Both the position numbers and the translations under genes were made by a program. From NCBI GenBank assembly GCA_920105625.2, contig OV050032.1, forward strand, positions 20,727,981-20,791,980: a stretch of DNA of 64,000 nucleotides. The letters are read 5' to 3'. The notes under the pieces were generated by a model that was given only the letters and a program-made list of their open reading frames with translations, did no database searches and was not told the DNA's origin. Every line of letters starts with the position of its first letter. Within the stretch, counting starts at the first letter, position 1. Positions 12,082 through 23,499 of this stretch are shown piece after piece. Source of the DNA: Clusia tigrina (Eukaryota; Arthropoda; Insecta; Diptera; Clusiidae).

Positions 12082-12605
12082 TATTGTATAAAACGGAAAA
12101 AAAAACTTTAGGATTTGAAAACATTTTACATAGATTTTATTTATTAAGAAATGTGTGAGTTTTTTTTTGTAACTTTTATTATTATTATTTTTTATGTTTA
12201 TTTGAAATTTTATTTATGTATGTGTAGTAATCAAAATAAATATTCAAAATATATACAAATAAGAAAACCGAAATTTTTATGTTCATATCCGCAGAAGAAA
12301 TTTCAGGTGGAGGAAGATTTCGATTTGGATTAGAATGTGAACATCAACGGATGTTTAACATTGCGAAAAGGTAGCAAGAAGCGGGTTCTTCTTTAAGGTC
12401 CTTGATAATAATCTACACAAAATGTAACTAAAATTTCAACTAGCAAAACCGGCCGATTAAGGAAGTGGCGAAACATTTTTTACAAATTTAGGCAATGGAA
12501 CGCAAACGGTCTCCTTAAACACTAGAACGAGCTTGAAACAATTCTCGAGACCGAAAAAATCGACGTATGTTTAATATCTGAGATACATTTTCCCAAAGAA
12601 TTTTG

Positions 12606-12872
12606 TATATTATTAGCTGACCCGGCAAGCATGACTTCGTCTAAAATTCCAGTACAGTAGAGTGAATGGTTCCAGAGATAGAGAGCAAACAAAATTAGGG
12701 TTGTATGGGAGGTACCCCACCCGGTGGCGGTAGGAGAGTGAAAAATACGTTACATCCTATTCTAATACCTACGAAATATACACAAACAATTTCATAAAAA
12801 TCGGTCGAGTCGTTTCGGAGGAGTTCGACCACAAACACCGTGACACGAGAATTTTATATATTAGATATTTAA
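12606..12872 (+). mobile_element. Short retroelement fragment nested in the Jockey copy
   Basis: Begins with attagctgacccggcaagc and ends with gaattttatatattagatat. Near the end it contains aaaatcggtcgagtcgttt and caccgtgacac. From memory this looks like the 3' end of a widespread arthropod RTE-like or SINE repeat. It interrupts the endonuclease reading frame of the surrounding Jockey copy. The family name is tentative. Confidence 0.55.
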
Positions 12873-12879
12873 AGCACCG

Positions 12880-13645
12880 CGACCTTTTCATCTATTGTGC
12901 CCCCATCAGAGGTTCAAAGTACATCTTTGAGTCCTATCCTCTGGATAAACGTGATGACAAATTTTGGCTCCATGGGTTTCATATCACTGGCAGAGCCTTG
13001 GAAGAACCTCAAGTATTTCCTGCGGGTGTGCATGACAGCCGGACATTGTGTGAGCACATGGAAAGATGACTTATCTCCTCTTTCTCCATACAGAGTCTGC
13101 AGGAGCCTTCCGATGTGACCCTCATCCTCACCATATGTGAGTTCACTTTACAGTGTCCTGTGAGTAGGCCTGTCATCATCCTAAGATTATTCTTAGAGAG
13201 ATTGATGAGTTATTCGAATCTTTTTAGGTGGTGTGTCCCTAGCAGACTCTTTGATACCCTTAGGCCTGGTATGGTAACCCAGTTTTTGTGCCTATGGTGT
13301 CCCTCATTGATCCCAAGCTGGTTGAACAGCTTCTCCTTGCCTACACCACAGAAGGGTTTTGAGCCTATAAAGGGTGTTGTAGCCCCTCGTTCCCTTCTAT
13401 GCCAGTATGTCCTGGAACCCATAGAATGTTAACTTTGTTGCGTGAGCCAAGAGCATTCAGTTTTTTGATGCACTCCCATACCAGTTTCGAATTTACCTGA
13501 TACGAGGAAAAGGAATTTACCTGGTAAGTGCTCTAATGGCCGCTGGGCTAATCGATAGGACGGCTATTTTCTTGCGCTCATAAACTTTTCCAATGCTGAA
13601 ATGTGCATATCTCTCAATAGCGTGGATTTCCGCCTGGAACATACT
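12880..13645 (-). mobile_element. Non-LTR retrotransposon remnant with RNase H domain
   Basis: Read on the - strand this encodes a decayed RNase H domain: FQAEIHAIERYA near 13620, AVLSISPAAIRALT near 13540, then ILWVPGHTGIEGNE near 13420. A cysteine-rich C-terminal part follows (CRLCMEKEEISHLSMC near 13100). Several stops and frameshifts are present. The domain order places it in the RNase H-bearing non-LTR clades (I, LOA or related). It sits in opposite orientation within the split Jockey copy. Confidence 0.75.
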
Positions 13646-14699
13646 TGCCTAGTGATTCATGGTATTTGTATCTTGGACCAAATACCCCCGCTAACCCCCG
13701 AAATATGCCACACAATCCACCCTAACGACTACGCAAGGGGAGGTGCTGGCATTATAATACGAAACAACATAAAGCGCTATTAAGAAGGCAGCATAGGTAC
13801 AGCTCGATGTCAACCAACTACCATAACATTAGATGACGTTATTAACTTATCACTAACTGCAGTACATAGTCCCTCAAGGCATCAGATCAAATGTGAGCAA
13901 TATATACAGCTAATTAATAGCCATAAAAACCGGTTCCTAATGGGTGGTAACTTGAGTGCGAAGTACACCTTTTGGGCTCGAGACTTATCACTACAAAAGG
14001 TAGAGAATTGTATGAAGGACTGAAAATTGCAGGATGAAACTCATATTCTACTAGGATATCGACTTATTGGCCAACAGATCCACAAACAAATTCCTGATCT
14101 TATTGACTTTTATCGCCAGAAAGATTTTTGCCAATTACCTGGGTTAGATAAGAATTCTGACCATCCTGCAGTCTACTTAACAATACATGAGTTGAGAAAT
14201 AAAATCTTTGCGTGGACAGCCATTTGGCGCATTAAGCTGAACGAAACTAAATTGGCCCAAATTGACTTCACATACCATAGACCCCGATATCTTCCATTAT
14301 GTATAAACGACGTACAAATCCCGTACCATAACACCGCTAAATTCGACGCTGGATACTAAGCTCAGATGGAACGCACACGCCAAAAGTAAAAAAGAAGAAC
14401 TCGAATTAACATTCAGAAATATGTATGGGATCATGGGCAAACGATCTGCGTTATCCACATACAACAAAATTCTCTTGTACAAGCAAGTGCTTAAACCCGA
14501 ACCGGACCTATGGAATTCCACTATGGGGTTACTCAAGTTCCTTCAATATACTGCAGATCCAAAGATCCCAAAATAAGTTACTGAAGTGTCCCGTAAATGC
14601 ACCTTGGTGTGTCCGCAGCAGCGACCTCGTTCCCAACCCCCCTCCAGCCATAATTAATTATATTGTAAGGTATATTGTAAGGTAGAATAATAAAAATAA

Positions 14700-15385
14700 A
14701 AATCAATTGGAGAAGTTGAAAATCTGTGATGCTAATTTGGAAAATCTTTTATAATTACTTTATTCAATTATTAAATTATGTTTTGAGTAACAAAATTTTA
14801 AACATAAGAAAACGCTTGACTCATGGTGCAATTACAAGGTGTTCTTAGAGCCAACAGCGGTCCAAGGTATTCTCCTTTCTTTTGCCGCTGGTATTCGCAA
14901 TTGGCCAAGTTCGTTGCTTGATATAAGGAGCAACTAATGAAGTGAGCCAAGGGAGCGAAATGTGGACCTGAGCGTAAATTGGACTTTTATTTCTTATGAA
15001 ATGTTATTGGGAACTTGAAATTTAGAGACCGATGGACGACCATCATCACCATGTGCAGTATTTCCTCTATGGAAATTCGAGCGTTTGGTCGACGCTGATT
15101 AATAAGAATACCTTGTCATTACATCATAGCCAGGTCGAGACGCTTCCAAACACTAAACTTCTAACTATATACACTTACGTACACACCGGATCGCACTAAC
15201 GCAGAGGCATGTACACTAGCTTAATTTAAGTATATTAGGGACAGGTCAGCAGCCCCCAACAGGGCCTGTCCATCATTGGGCGCTGTACGCTCTGCACTAT
15301 AAACGTCTGAGTAGGCTTCCTGAACTGCTCGCTAATTAATTGGTGCGAGTCCATCATGTGAATCCATATGCAAAATAACGTAAAT
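14700..15385. other. Spacer between retroelement nest and the CUB gene
   Basis: No exon or recognised repeat is visible. It precedes the 3' end of the - strand CUB gene, so the right part may include that gene's 3' untranslated region, although I see no clear AATAAA on the - strand close to the stop. Confidence 0.4.
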
Positions 15386-18300
15386 TTAGAATCCATTCGT
15401 GCATGGCTGCTGCACATAGTCCAAGCAGAAGCCGCGGTTGTCTATGTCAATGGGCGCCTCTATGCCGTCCGTGTGAAAGTACAAACGGAACGGACGGACG
15501 CTGGCTGCAATGCACCAAAATGATTAATGTGATGAGTCAATGAAAGGGAAATTGTTCATGCCGATCGGCGTACTTTGGACGGTCTTTTGTATGGTGCCCA
15601 CCTCTGCGCTGAAGGTGCCGCCACACACACGGTCCTCGCAGCCACTCAGCGGCGGTATGCGGTCGGCGGAGCGTATGCAGCCGATCAGCAGCCAGTCATT
15701 GATGCAGGCGTTTTGCGTCACCTGAGTGCCGCCGCCCACCATCGAACCGGTCGGATTATTCGAGTTGCCGGAAATTGTAAAAGAGCGCGACCGATTGTTC
15801 TCTGAGGGCGAGAAGAGACGTGAACATAGAATTCGAAAATGGGAAACAGAAGCGATCGTAAATAGTCGATTCACCTACCCACATCGGGGCACGCATTGTA
15901 CTGGATGCCGCAGAAGTTGCGCTCGGTGCGTATGCAAATGCTGTAGTCCTGGTTGGAGAGCTGCCTCCCAGCCACCGTATTGAAATTGAAGCTGCGCACT
16001 CGCCCACTTATGCCCGTCAAATACTGTAGGCAGCCCTGATCTGACCGACTAATGCTGCCGCAGTGTATTTGTGTGACCCGAATACGCCACAGGCGCGGAA
16101 AGTTGCCGCTGCTAATCAGCGACAGCACAATGGGATTGCTCTGACCCAGGCCGGCATCGATGTACACTGTAAAGAAGAGAACAAATTGGCAAAATACATA
16201 TGAGCGCAGCTAAACGACCTCCTGGGCACCACGCACTGTGATCTCCTGCCGATGAGCCGCATATCGTTGGCGTCGGGCTGCCTCCGGAGACCAGCAACTG
16301 ATCCTGATTGCACAAGTGGTTCGCTGGCTCCGGCGGCGCTATCGAAAACATATCCAAATCCAATCTGGAAGGCAATACAAAATATTGTACAGCTTTTGCT
16401 CACTGTGACCAAAGCACAAATTATCCTACCTCAGCTGGCAAATGTCCGGATGCACTTTTTGCACTGTCACCTGACAACTGCCTGTGCCATCGTAAACATC
16501 CGGATGGTTGGGATTCACAAAGTAGGTGGAGTTTTCGCGTATGACGCCGCCACAGGTTTGAAGAACTGCCAACGTGACCCAGAACGAGAGCGAGAGTGTA
16601 GATTGCAGTACTTGAGAATCAGGTCGAAACCTGGCCGGCAAAATAATGTAACCAATAAGAATACAAAAATTAAACAATTTCGTAGATTTTCTTATATACG
16701 GGCAACTGAGTCGTCTTCAAATTTGGGTTTAGACTTTTTTTTGTATTGTGTTATTTGCCTCTCATCAACATATTGGATACATTATTTTCCCGGGCAGATG
16801 TCGATGTCTTAACCGCATATATTTACAAACACAACACAGTCCATAGCCACCGGCACAGGGTCCAGCCGGTATGCCGCCGCGCTGCAGGCAGTCCTTGTTC
16901 GGTACACAATTGCCCACTTCTCCCGATGGGGCGGCGCACGTGCCTGGTCCAACGGGCATCACAGTAAAGATGGGTAGAACTGTGGGGGCAGACAAGCGAG
17001 ATAGTTAACTGAGTATTAAAGATATAAGTGAGAGTGAGCGAGAGGAGAGAGGAGAGAGGAGAGAGAGAGAGAGGAGAGAGATAGAGAGAGGTAGATAGAG
17101 AAAGTGAGAGAGGGAGAGAGTAAGACAGAGGAAGACTTATAGAGAGAAGATCCCAATACAGCTTTTCCATGTGTGTAGTTGTTCTACAGGACTACTTATT
17201 TATAGATTACAGTCAACTTATATTGAAGATTCATCGAAGGCAGAGAAAGAGTTGTAGAGGGAAGACCCCAATCCATCTTTTTTTACGGTAGTTGTACTAC
17301 AGGACTATTTTTCTGTAGTTTCCAGTCAACTTATATTGAAGATTCATCGAATACAGTGAAAGAGTTGTAGAGAAAGTACCCTAATCCAGCTTTTTTTTAA
17401 GGTAGTTGTACCATAGGACTACTTTTCCATAGTTTCCAGTCAACTTATATTGAAGATTCAAAAGAAATCCTAGATTCAAAAGAAATCCTAAGGAAAAAAT
17501 AGAGGTATATGTGAAATAAGATTAAGGTATTATTTTAGTCAATAGCCGCCCTCTGTGGTCTAGTGGTAGGCATGCTAGACTCACACCCCGAGGGTCGCAG
17601 GTTCAAATCCTGCCACGGGCTCGGTCTTCAAAATGCTTCTTTCTATAAAATCCTTTTCTCTTCGAGTCGAAAGTCTCAGTAGCTAGTACTCATTCCCCGA
17701 ACCCTTGCAGACCAAATTAGTTATGGTGCAAAGTAGAATAATAATAATATATAAAATATAAGATAAATCCATTACTTAATTAATTTATTGTGAACGATCT
17801 CAACAAAAATGTGTGAATACTTTTGATATTTATGCACTTTCTCTCACTTAAGGTGGATTCCATTCAATTAAGGCACACTTAATAGAGCTAAAAGTAAAAG
17901 CTTTGTGCACAATAGTTTCTGCAAGGTGGCTTTTGTTAAGGCTTTCTTGATCTATGAGAAACCAGACCCAGCTTCTGTCCAGTTACACTGACACTTTGAG
18001 CCGAGCCAATTGAACATCCAATAAACAAATTCGCGGAGCATCGCCACGGGGGTCTGACTGTGATTACTATTTTAAGCGTACAATTCTCTACTGGCCTCTT
18101 CAAGCAAACAAATATATACACACACAAATACACGCACACAACCAGACCAATCCTCAGCATACCGGCCGCTGTGCATGTTAGACACGATAGGCAAAATCTT
18201 GGAGCGGATTATCTGGGAACGACTCCAGAAGGCGGTAGAAAAAGATGGTGGGCTTTCCTACCGTCAAAATGGCTTCCAAAGGGGACTTTCGACGGTAGAT

Positions 18301-20203
18301 GCCATTGAGGCCGTCATGGACATAGCCCGTGTAGCAACAAGTGGCAAGCGATGGCGAGGAGGTACAAAGAAGTATTGCGCGATGGTCACGCTGGACGTAA
18401 AAGCGTTCAACTCAGCGAGTCGGCCTCTAATTATGGAAGCACTGCGGATTTTCTGCGTTTCGGTGTACTTACAACGGTTGATATCCAGCTATTTCCAGAA
18501 CAGAGTGCTGTTATACAACACGGGCGGCGCCCACAAGGATCAGTACTCGGCCCTATCCTGCGGAACATCTTGTATGATAGAGTACTCCCTTGGACCTACC
18601 AATAGATGTAACGCTCATCGGGTACGCAGACGACATCGCAGTGGTGGCGGTCGCAACGCACATTAACACACTGCAGACGAGATGCAACGACGCAATTTTG
18701 GTGTGTTATCGAGTGGCTCACTAGTGCAAAGCTGGAACTGGCCTCACAAAAAACAGAGGCGGTACTGCTGACTACGAGAAAAGGAAGCGAGAGGTTCATC
18801 ATCACAGTGGGAAGTCATCAGATCTCATCCCAACCACAACTTCGGTACCTGGGAGTAATTATTAACTCCAAGCTCACCTTCAAAGTGCTTCTGAGAGCAG
18901 TCTGCGAAAAGGCTACGAGACTAAACGGAGCACTTACACGCATGATGCCGAATATTGGAGGCCCACGCTCAAGTCAACGGAGACTGCTATCAATGGTTAC
19001 TAGCTCCATCCATAGTGGAAGCCACTACGGTGAAAGCCATCATTAAATTCCTCCAGTCAGTAAATAGGCTGAGCTCACTACGCGTGGCTAGTGCATTCCG
19101 TAGCGTATCGGACGAAGTAATAGGGATAATAAGCAGCAAACCACTCATTGGCTTGCTGGCGAAGGAGGTACACCGGTTCTACAAGCAGAGGGCGAGACTC
19201 TCAAACAACGTCAGCGGCAACAGAGGTGGGAGCAATCCGAGAAGGGTTGATGGACTTTCATGCTGATCCCATGCATGACAACAGGGGTAACCAGAAAGCA
19301 TGGAGAGCTAATCCACTATGTCACCCAGCTAGTCAGTGCCCACGGATGCTTTAAGTAGTACCTCCATGAGCGAGAGTATGAGGAAGACCCGTACTGTCCG
19401 TACTGCCCAGGGATGCACGAGAACGCTCAACACGTGTTATTCGACTGCCCACACTTCAAAGGCGACCGGGATGAACTGAGCGCTGTTCTCGATGAATCAC
19501 ATACTCGTACAATGGACAACCTGATTACCCATATGTGCGACACGCTCGTCGAGTGGGAAGCAGTTTGCTAGGCAGCGGCCACCATTATGAAGGCGCTGCC
19601 AATCGCAGAACGAGCGCGTAACGCTGAACGCAGCCGCCAGCGCCTCCCCGATACTGAGACACACAGGACTGACACAATGACAGACCTAACACGGACGAGT
19701 GAGCGGTAAATGCTCCCACGGCCTTCCGACGTAAAACCCAATCAGTGTCTCCGGGAGGGAAAACCGTATAGATGAGAGGAGGTTTTAGCGGAGTTAGAGT
19801 CCCGCACTGACGGGGATTGGACTTGAGATGTCTTCCTCCTCGTTAATAATAATATTCAAAGAAAAAAAACACACACACACACACACATACACACTCAAAT
19901 TCAGCATTCTTCTGCACAATTTGATCACAATTTTTTAAAGGCAAACAGCTTCTGCAATTTAGATTCCCTTCGATATTTTGTTTGGCGTCACTTTGCCTGC
20001 TCCTTGACAGTTGAAAATGTTTACAGATAAGACTACTCTGCATACGTACACCTTGCATCACGGTTCGCAGTGGTCGCCAACCATTTGGGCGTGCCAAATA
20101 TCAAATCCCTCCACGATGAGTTTTGCACTTTGGAGGCCACAATAAACACACTCAGCACCGCATAAAATCCGAACAACTTAGCCGCGAGAGTCCTGGCAGC
20201 CAT
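15386..20203 (-). CDS. Secreted CUB-domain protein
   Basis: Seven exons on the - strand join in frame: 20203-20062, 16979-16827, 16565-16430, 16364-16237, 16166-15879, 15801-15574 and 15504-15386, giving 397 residues. The first exon encodes a signal peptide (KLFGFYAVLSVFIVAS). The next has a compact Cys-rich motif (CVPNKDCLQRGGIPAGPC, GLCC). CUB-type sequence then follows: TCGGVIRENSTYFVNP, QVTVQKVHPDICQLRLDLD, RVRSFNFNTV, YSICIRTERNFCGIQY and NPTGSMVGGG. The C terminus has RPFRLYFHTDG and NRGFCLDYVQQPC. CUB domains mediate extracellular protein contacts; the partner is unknown. Internal junctions preserve phase. The first donor (GTGATG at 20061) was chosen because it restores frame; GTGTAC at 20051 would need a further exon. 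Intron 1 (3.1 kb) holds a SINE and an R1-like element. Confidence 0.85.
17030..17130. repeat. (GA)n-rich microsatellite
   Basis: Purine-rich gagagagg and gagaga repeats inside the first intron of the CUB gene. Confidence 0.9.
17135..17480. repeat. ~115-bp tandem repeat, three copies
   Basis: Three imperfect copies share ccagtcaacttatattgaag, gaagattcatcgaa and gtagttgtac. They end with a short direct duplication of gattcaaaagaaatccta. Located in the first intron of the CUB gene. Confidence 0.85.
17545..17750 (+). mobile_element. tRNA-derived SINE, most complete copy
   Basis: A tRNA-like head has box A tggtctagtgg (17556-17566) and box B ggttcaaatcc (17600-17610), with GCCC and GGGC ends able to pair as an acceptor stem. 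It continues into a unique body (gcttctttct, cttcgagtcgaaag, tagctagtactcattcc, cccttgcagacc) and ends in an AAT-rich tail (17735-17750). The body and simple-repeat tail, and further copies at 9709, 47491 and 62335, show that it is a pol III SINE rather than a tRNA gene. It lies in the first intron of the CUB gene, opposite to that gene's direction. Confidence 0.85.
18140..19850 (+). mobile_element. R1-type non-LTR retrotransposon, degenerate
   Basis: Reverse-transcriptase motifs run in order with frameshifts: YRPLCMLDTIGKILERIIW near 18160, VTLDVKAFNSA near 18390, SYFQNRVLLYNT near 18490, and the catalytic YADD at 18623-18634. RYLGVIINSKLTFK and NGALTRMMPNIGGP follow. The C-terminal zinc motif CPYCPGMHENAQHVLFDC (19400-19455) fits the C-x2-C-x8-H-x4-C pattern of R1-clade elements. 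The 5' part is absent. The copy ends near 19850 after a TAATAATAAT stretch. It is inserted in the CUB gene's first intron. Confidence 0.85.
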
Positions 20204-21767
20204 GTCCGCGCTTTGTATTCAAATTAACTTAATACACAACAACAAGAGCAACAGAATTAATAGCAACCACAAGTCCAACTGAAACGTATGCCACTCAAAT
20301 GTGAGGTGAGCGTCTGTTAGAATCGTAAATAACCGCACGCGTCAAAATATCGCCCACAACTGTGGCGCATGCGCTGCAGATGCTGCAATTTATGTGAAAA
20401 TTTTCGACAAAGTTTAATGACCGTTTTTCCCTCCCTTTTGCTAATAATGCTGGCTACGGGCGCTCTGTTCCGCCGGTGTGGGTGGGCGTGTGAGTGGCTG
20501 CTTTGTCACTGTGAAGTGCAAATGTGTACAACTTCATCTGCCTGCAGCAGTTGCGTTGCTGTTGTTGTTGCTGTTGTTGCTTACATGTTGGCAAATGATA
20601 GATTTTCCAACTAATTTGTCGCTGATGTTGTAAAACAATTAGTTACGCTATAATTACGCGTATTAGGAGCACATTTACACAAGTTTGTGCGCCAGTTGCC
20701 GGCGTAGGCAGCAAAACGTTGGCGCCGTTCGTCACCGCGGGCCTGCTGCAACAGTGGCGCATACTTCTTCGTCTGCGCCACGGAAACTCTCAAGCGCTAA
20801 GGAGATGGATGCACTTTTTGTAGCTGGTCGGGATGTTTGCTGCTATCTTTTCAAAGGTAAATGCTAATCATTTTTTTTTTCCTTTCGGTGGCTTGGAAAT
20901 TTCCTGGTGCGAATGATTTGACACTTTCGCGAATCCCACACTTTAAGTGCGCGACGAACCGTGCCGCATGCGTTGCGCGATTTTAATAAATTGAGTCGCA
21001 CCATGGCAGCATTTGTCAAGAGAGTGACTTTCGCTTTTTATTTTTATTTTTGTTGTTGCTTTTGTTGTGTGTTTTTCTCGGCTGTAGGTCGGTAATGCAT
21101 CCATGGAGGTGTGAATAATTGGGTGCGGGTTTTTCCTTTGCGAACGCGTTTAAGGTTTAAACCAAATTAGAATTTAATGTGCCTACGAACGAGCTAATTT
21201 CACAAAATTGCATAAAAAGACCCGTTTATGATGTAATCCGGCTTTTTATTAGCACACCACCAGCACTTAATTGTGATACGAGTGCGATACTTGTAATTTG
21301 AACTGGGTCAATGTTAGCCCCATCGCATTCCGTTGGTTAATCGCAGGCAATTTGACTTGATTATTTTGCCAAGCCGTGCTTTTCAATTTATCCAAATTAT
21401 TCATTTAACTTATGATTAGAGCAAATTAATATCGAGAATTTGCTGCAAGCTGCGGAAATGTCTCCAGGTCTATAGCCAGTTTTTGTTTATTCTTCCATCC
21501 AGAAAGATGGACATAAACGAACGAAACTGAGTCAATGTGGATGTGGCATAAGTGATAAACCCGGCTGAGGAATGAAGAGAGACAAGTTGGCACTATATCC
21601 ACTCTTCATCCTGAATTTTCCCTCGGGTTTGTCTGGGAATCGTATAACGTACGAATCAGAATTAATCCTTCTGAAACCACAGGAAAACATTCGAAGGAAT
21701 GAATATAATTTTGTTTTAATAGACAATAATTGCTACATTATGTTGAGGTAGCATAACACCGGACACA
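20204..21767. other. Region upstream of the CUB gene
   Basis: Divergent side of the CUB gene start. The first 150 bases upstream of the start codon are A-rich and could be leader and core promoter on the - strand. A gttgctgttgttg tract is at 20550-20580 and a T tract at 20869. I see no supported gene; the open frames are short and have no family signature. Confidence 0.4.
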
Positions 21768-22110
21768 CCCAACAAAAGATGAGAAGAACTGCTGAACCAG
21801 TTTCACTGTGATTCTAAGGATCAGCAGGATATATAAGTCTGTGAGAATCAACAGGAATCCGTTGAAGTGTTCAGCAGTTGTCACCAAAAGATGAGCAGAA
21901 CTGCTTAAACGAATCCATTTCATTGTGATACTAAGGATCAGCAGGATATATAAGTCCATGAGAATTAACAGGAATCCCTTGAAATGTTCAGCAGTTGTCA
22001 CCAAAAGATAAGGACGACTGTTGAAACAGTTTCACTGTGATATTAAGGAGCAGCAGGATATATAAGTCTGTGAGAATCAACAGGAATCCCTTGAAATGTT
22101 CAGCAGTTGT
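21768..22110. repeat. ~117-bp tandem repeat, three copies
   Basis: Copies begin near 21772, 21888 and 22003 with accaaaagatgagcagaact or variants. All contain catcagcaggatataag-like blocks, gagaatcaacaggaatccc and gttcagcagttgtcacc. Identity is high. No coding function is evident, though the frame stays open on the - strand across two copies. Confidence 0.9.
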
Positions 22111-22869
22111 GTTCAATGTCGTAATATGAGCATTACTCAACTACCTAAACAAGTGTAGCGTTCGGCTTCCGAAAAGGGTGGCGTAGATATACACACAGCT
22201 TCACGTTTCATTACGGCAATAAGCGGGAAAATCCTTCTAGAGGAAAATATAAGTATAATGGAAGAGAATTTCTGTAAAATTCTGAAATTCTGGCCAAAAG
22301 GAAATGTGTTTAAGAACCTTTGCTGCACAGCTAGCAAGTGGTCTCCATAGTCCACCACTGGTAAGAGCATAATTATGTCTGTTGAAACTGTCGAAGCTAC
22401 TGACAGGTTAATGAAGCGCAAACAGCACCGAGCTTGCTGCTGTTCGCTCTTAAGTGACATAATCTTCCCGAAATGCCTCACTGACATCTCGGTCCTTAGC
22501 AACAATTGTCTAATGATTAATACCACCGACAAATTAGTCTAAGGTAGGCAGCACGAGCCGAGCTCAAGAGTGTGTGGTGGTCACAAACTACCCGCGCTGG
22601 TATTTTTGGGTTTTCTGTTAACCTTCACAGAAGCGCCACCATCGTAACGAAAGGATCATATTGTACTTGGGATTCCGATTATCATACAGATGTAATACCA
22701 ACCTTTCACTGGTCAATCGACGCCTCACCTCCAACTACCTACCTTTCCAAATGTCCCAATTGCGATGAATGGTTAAACCCACACTTTACATTTAATTGCC
22801 ACACAATAATTTATTGATATATTTTAAACTTTATTATCAAAAACTTATGGAAATACTTGCATGGTGCAC
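22111..22869. other. Spacer 3' of the first cysteine-rich gene
   Basis: No recognised gene. The last 60 bases are the probable 3' untranslated region of the - strand gene that follows. Confidence 0.4.
22810..22815 (-). terminator. Polyadenylation signal AATAAA
   Basis: AATAAA on the - strand, about 55 bases beyond the stop codon of the gene at 22870-23413. Position and sequence are both typical. Confidence 0.65.
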
Positions 22870-23413
22870 TTAAAGTGGAGCCGGCCTGTCGCATTCGATC
22901 TCTGCTGGTAAATTGCAGTCGTCCACGCAAATTTCCGACTGTGTCGAGTCGCACGTCAGTCCGGATGGACAAGTGCCGGTGACAGTTGTCAGCTCGGTGC
23001 CATTGCATTGTGCAAAAGTGGTGCGGCTGGTGCAAGCGAACAATCTGCCGCCCGAGCATAGGCCACAGCCCTTGTTGGGCATGCAGTCTGGAGGAACGTT
23101 GCCGGCATCCACGCACTTCAGCCTCAGACTGGTGCAGACTTTGCCCGGCGGGCAAGTGAAATCTTGCGAGGTGTCGCGCTGCCCATTGAAGCACACGTTG
23201 AAGGATCTTTCCGAGGTGCAAGCGATGCCATTCTCGCTGCACGCATTACACTTGGCCGCTGTGCGCTGCACCAAAAACGTGGCCGCCAACAAGAAGCTCT
23301 GCGAAATAATAACAAACACGGATATTAGGTTAATTTATGTGCGAGTGTGTGGGAAGCGTTGCGTGTGTGTGGGAGTGCCACTTTACCAGTAGAATTAGAG
23401 TGCGGTGCTGCAT
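22870..23413 (-). CDS. Secreted cysteine-rich protein with two seven-Cys modules
   Basis: Two exons, 23413-23387 (nine codons) and 23298-22870, give 151 residues. The tiny first exon plus the start of exon 2 form a signal peptide (MQHRTLILL joined to SFLLAATFLVQRTAAK). Two cysteine modules follow: C-x2-C-x6-C-x8-C-x12-C-x5-C-x6-C, then C-x2-C-x7-C-x8-C-x11-C-x5-C-x7-C. Both contain the (S/T)-x-F-x-x-C and C-P-x-G-x-x-C elements. It ends shortly after the second module and lacks the Thr-rich linker and peritrophin-A domain of its four relatives nearby. I see no lost exon downstream. A TATA box at 23476-23483 and AATAAA at 22810 frame the gene. Related Drosophila genes exist in similar clusters, but I cannot give a symbol. 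A role in chitinous linings is inferred from its paralogues only. Confidence 0.85.
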
Positions 23414-23475
23414 GGTGCTGGCTGCTGCTATGTCTGTTCACACTTCACTAAATGCTCCACCAACATGGAGGCCGC

Positions 23476-23483
23476 TTTTTATA
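23476..23483 (-). promoter_or_regulatory. TATA box of the two-module gene
   Basis: TATAAAAA on the - strand about 65 bases upstream of the start codon at 23413, leaving room for a leader of roughly 30-40 bases. A strong TATA box suits a highly expressed, tissue-specific secreted-protein gene. Confidence 0.6.
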
Positions 23484-23499
23484 CACCACTGAAGAAGAT

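Larger units (their letters stand above)
12440..14690 (+). mobile_element. Jockey-type non-LTR retrotransposon, disrupted by nested insertions
   Basis: The + strand begins an AP-endonuclease domain near 12490 (WNANGLLKH, then KIDVCLISE). It is interrupted at about 12605 and resumes near 13645 with HPNDYARGGAGIIIRNNIK and GYRLIG..IPDLIDFYR. Most of the reverse transcriptase is missing. The C-terminal RT region reappears at 14285-14640 (PLCINDVQIPYHNTAKF, then the YKQVLKPE and YGIPLWGYSS blocks). Frameshifts and stops are frequent. The 3' end is AT-rich near 14690. Elements of this class copy themselves by target-primed reverse transcription; this copy is dead. Confidence 0.8.

Noticed and set aside
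17545..17620. tRNA gene
   Set aside because: It has both promoter boxes and a partial acceptor stem, but the same head plus body is repeated elsewhere, so it is part of a SINE.
18175..18666. Intact reverse-transcriptase gene
   Set aside because: The motif order is right but the frame breaks several times before YADD and after it, so it is a remnant.
22137..22532. 131-codon - strand frame
   Set aside because: No domain or signal peptide, irregular composition, and no splice or promoter context.
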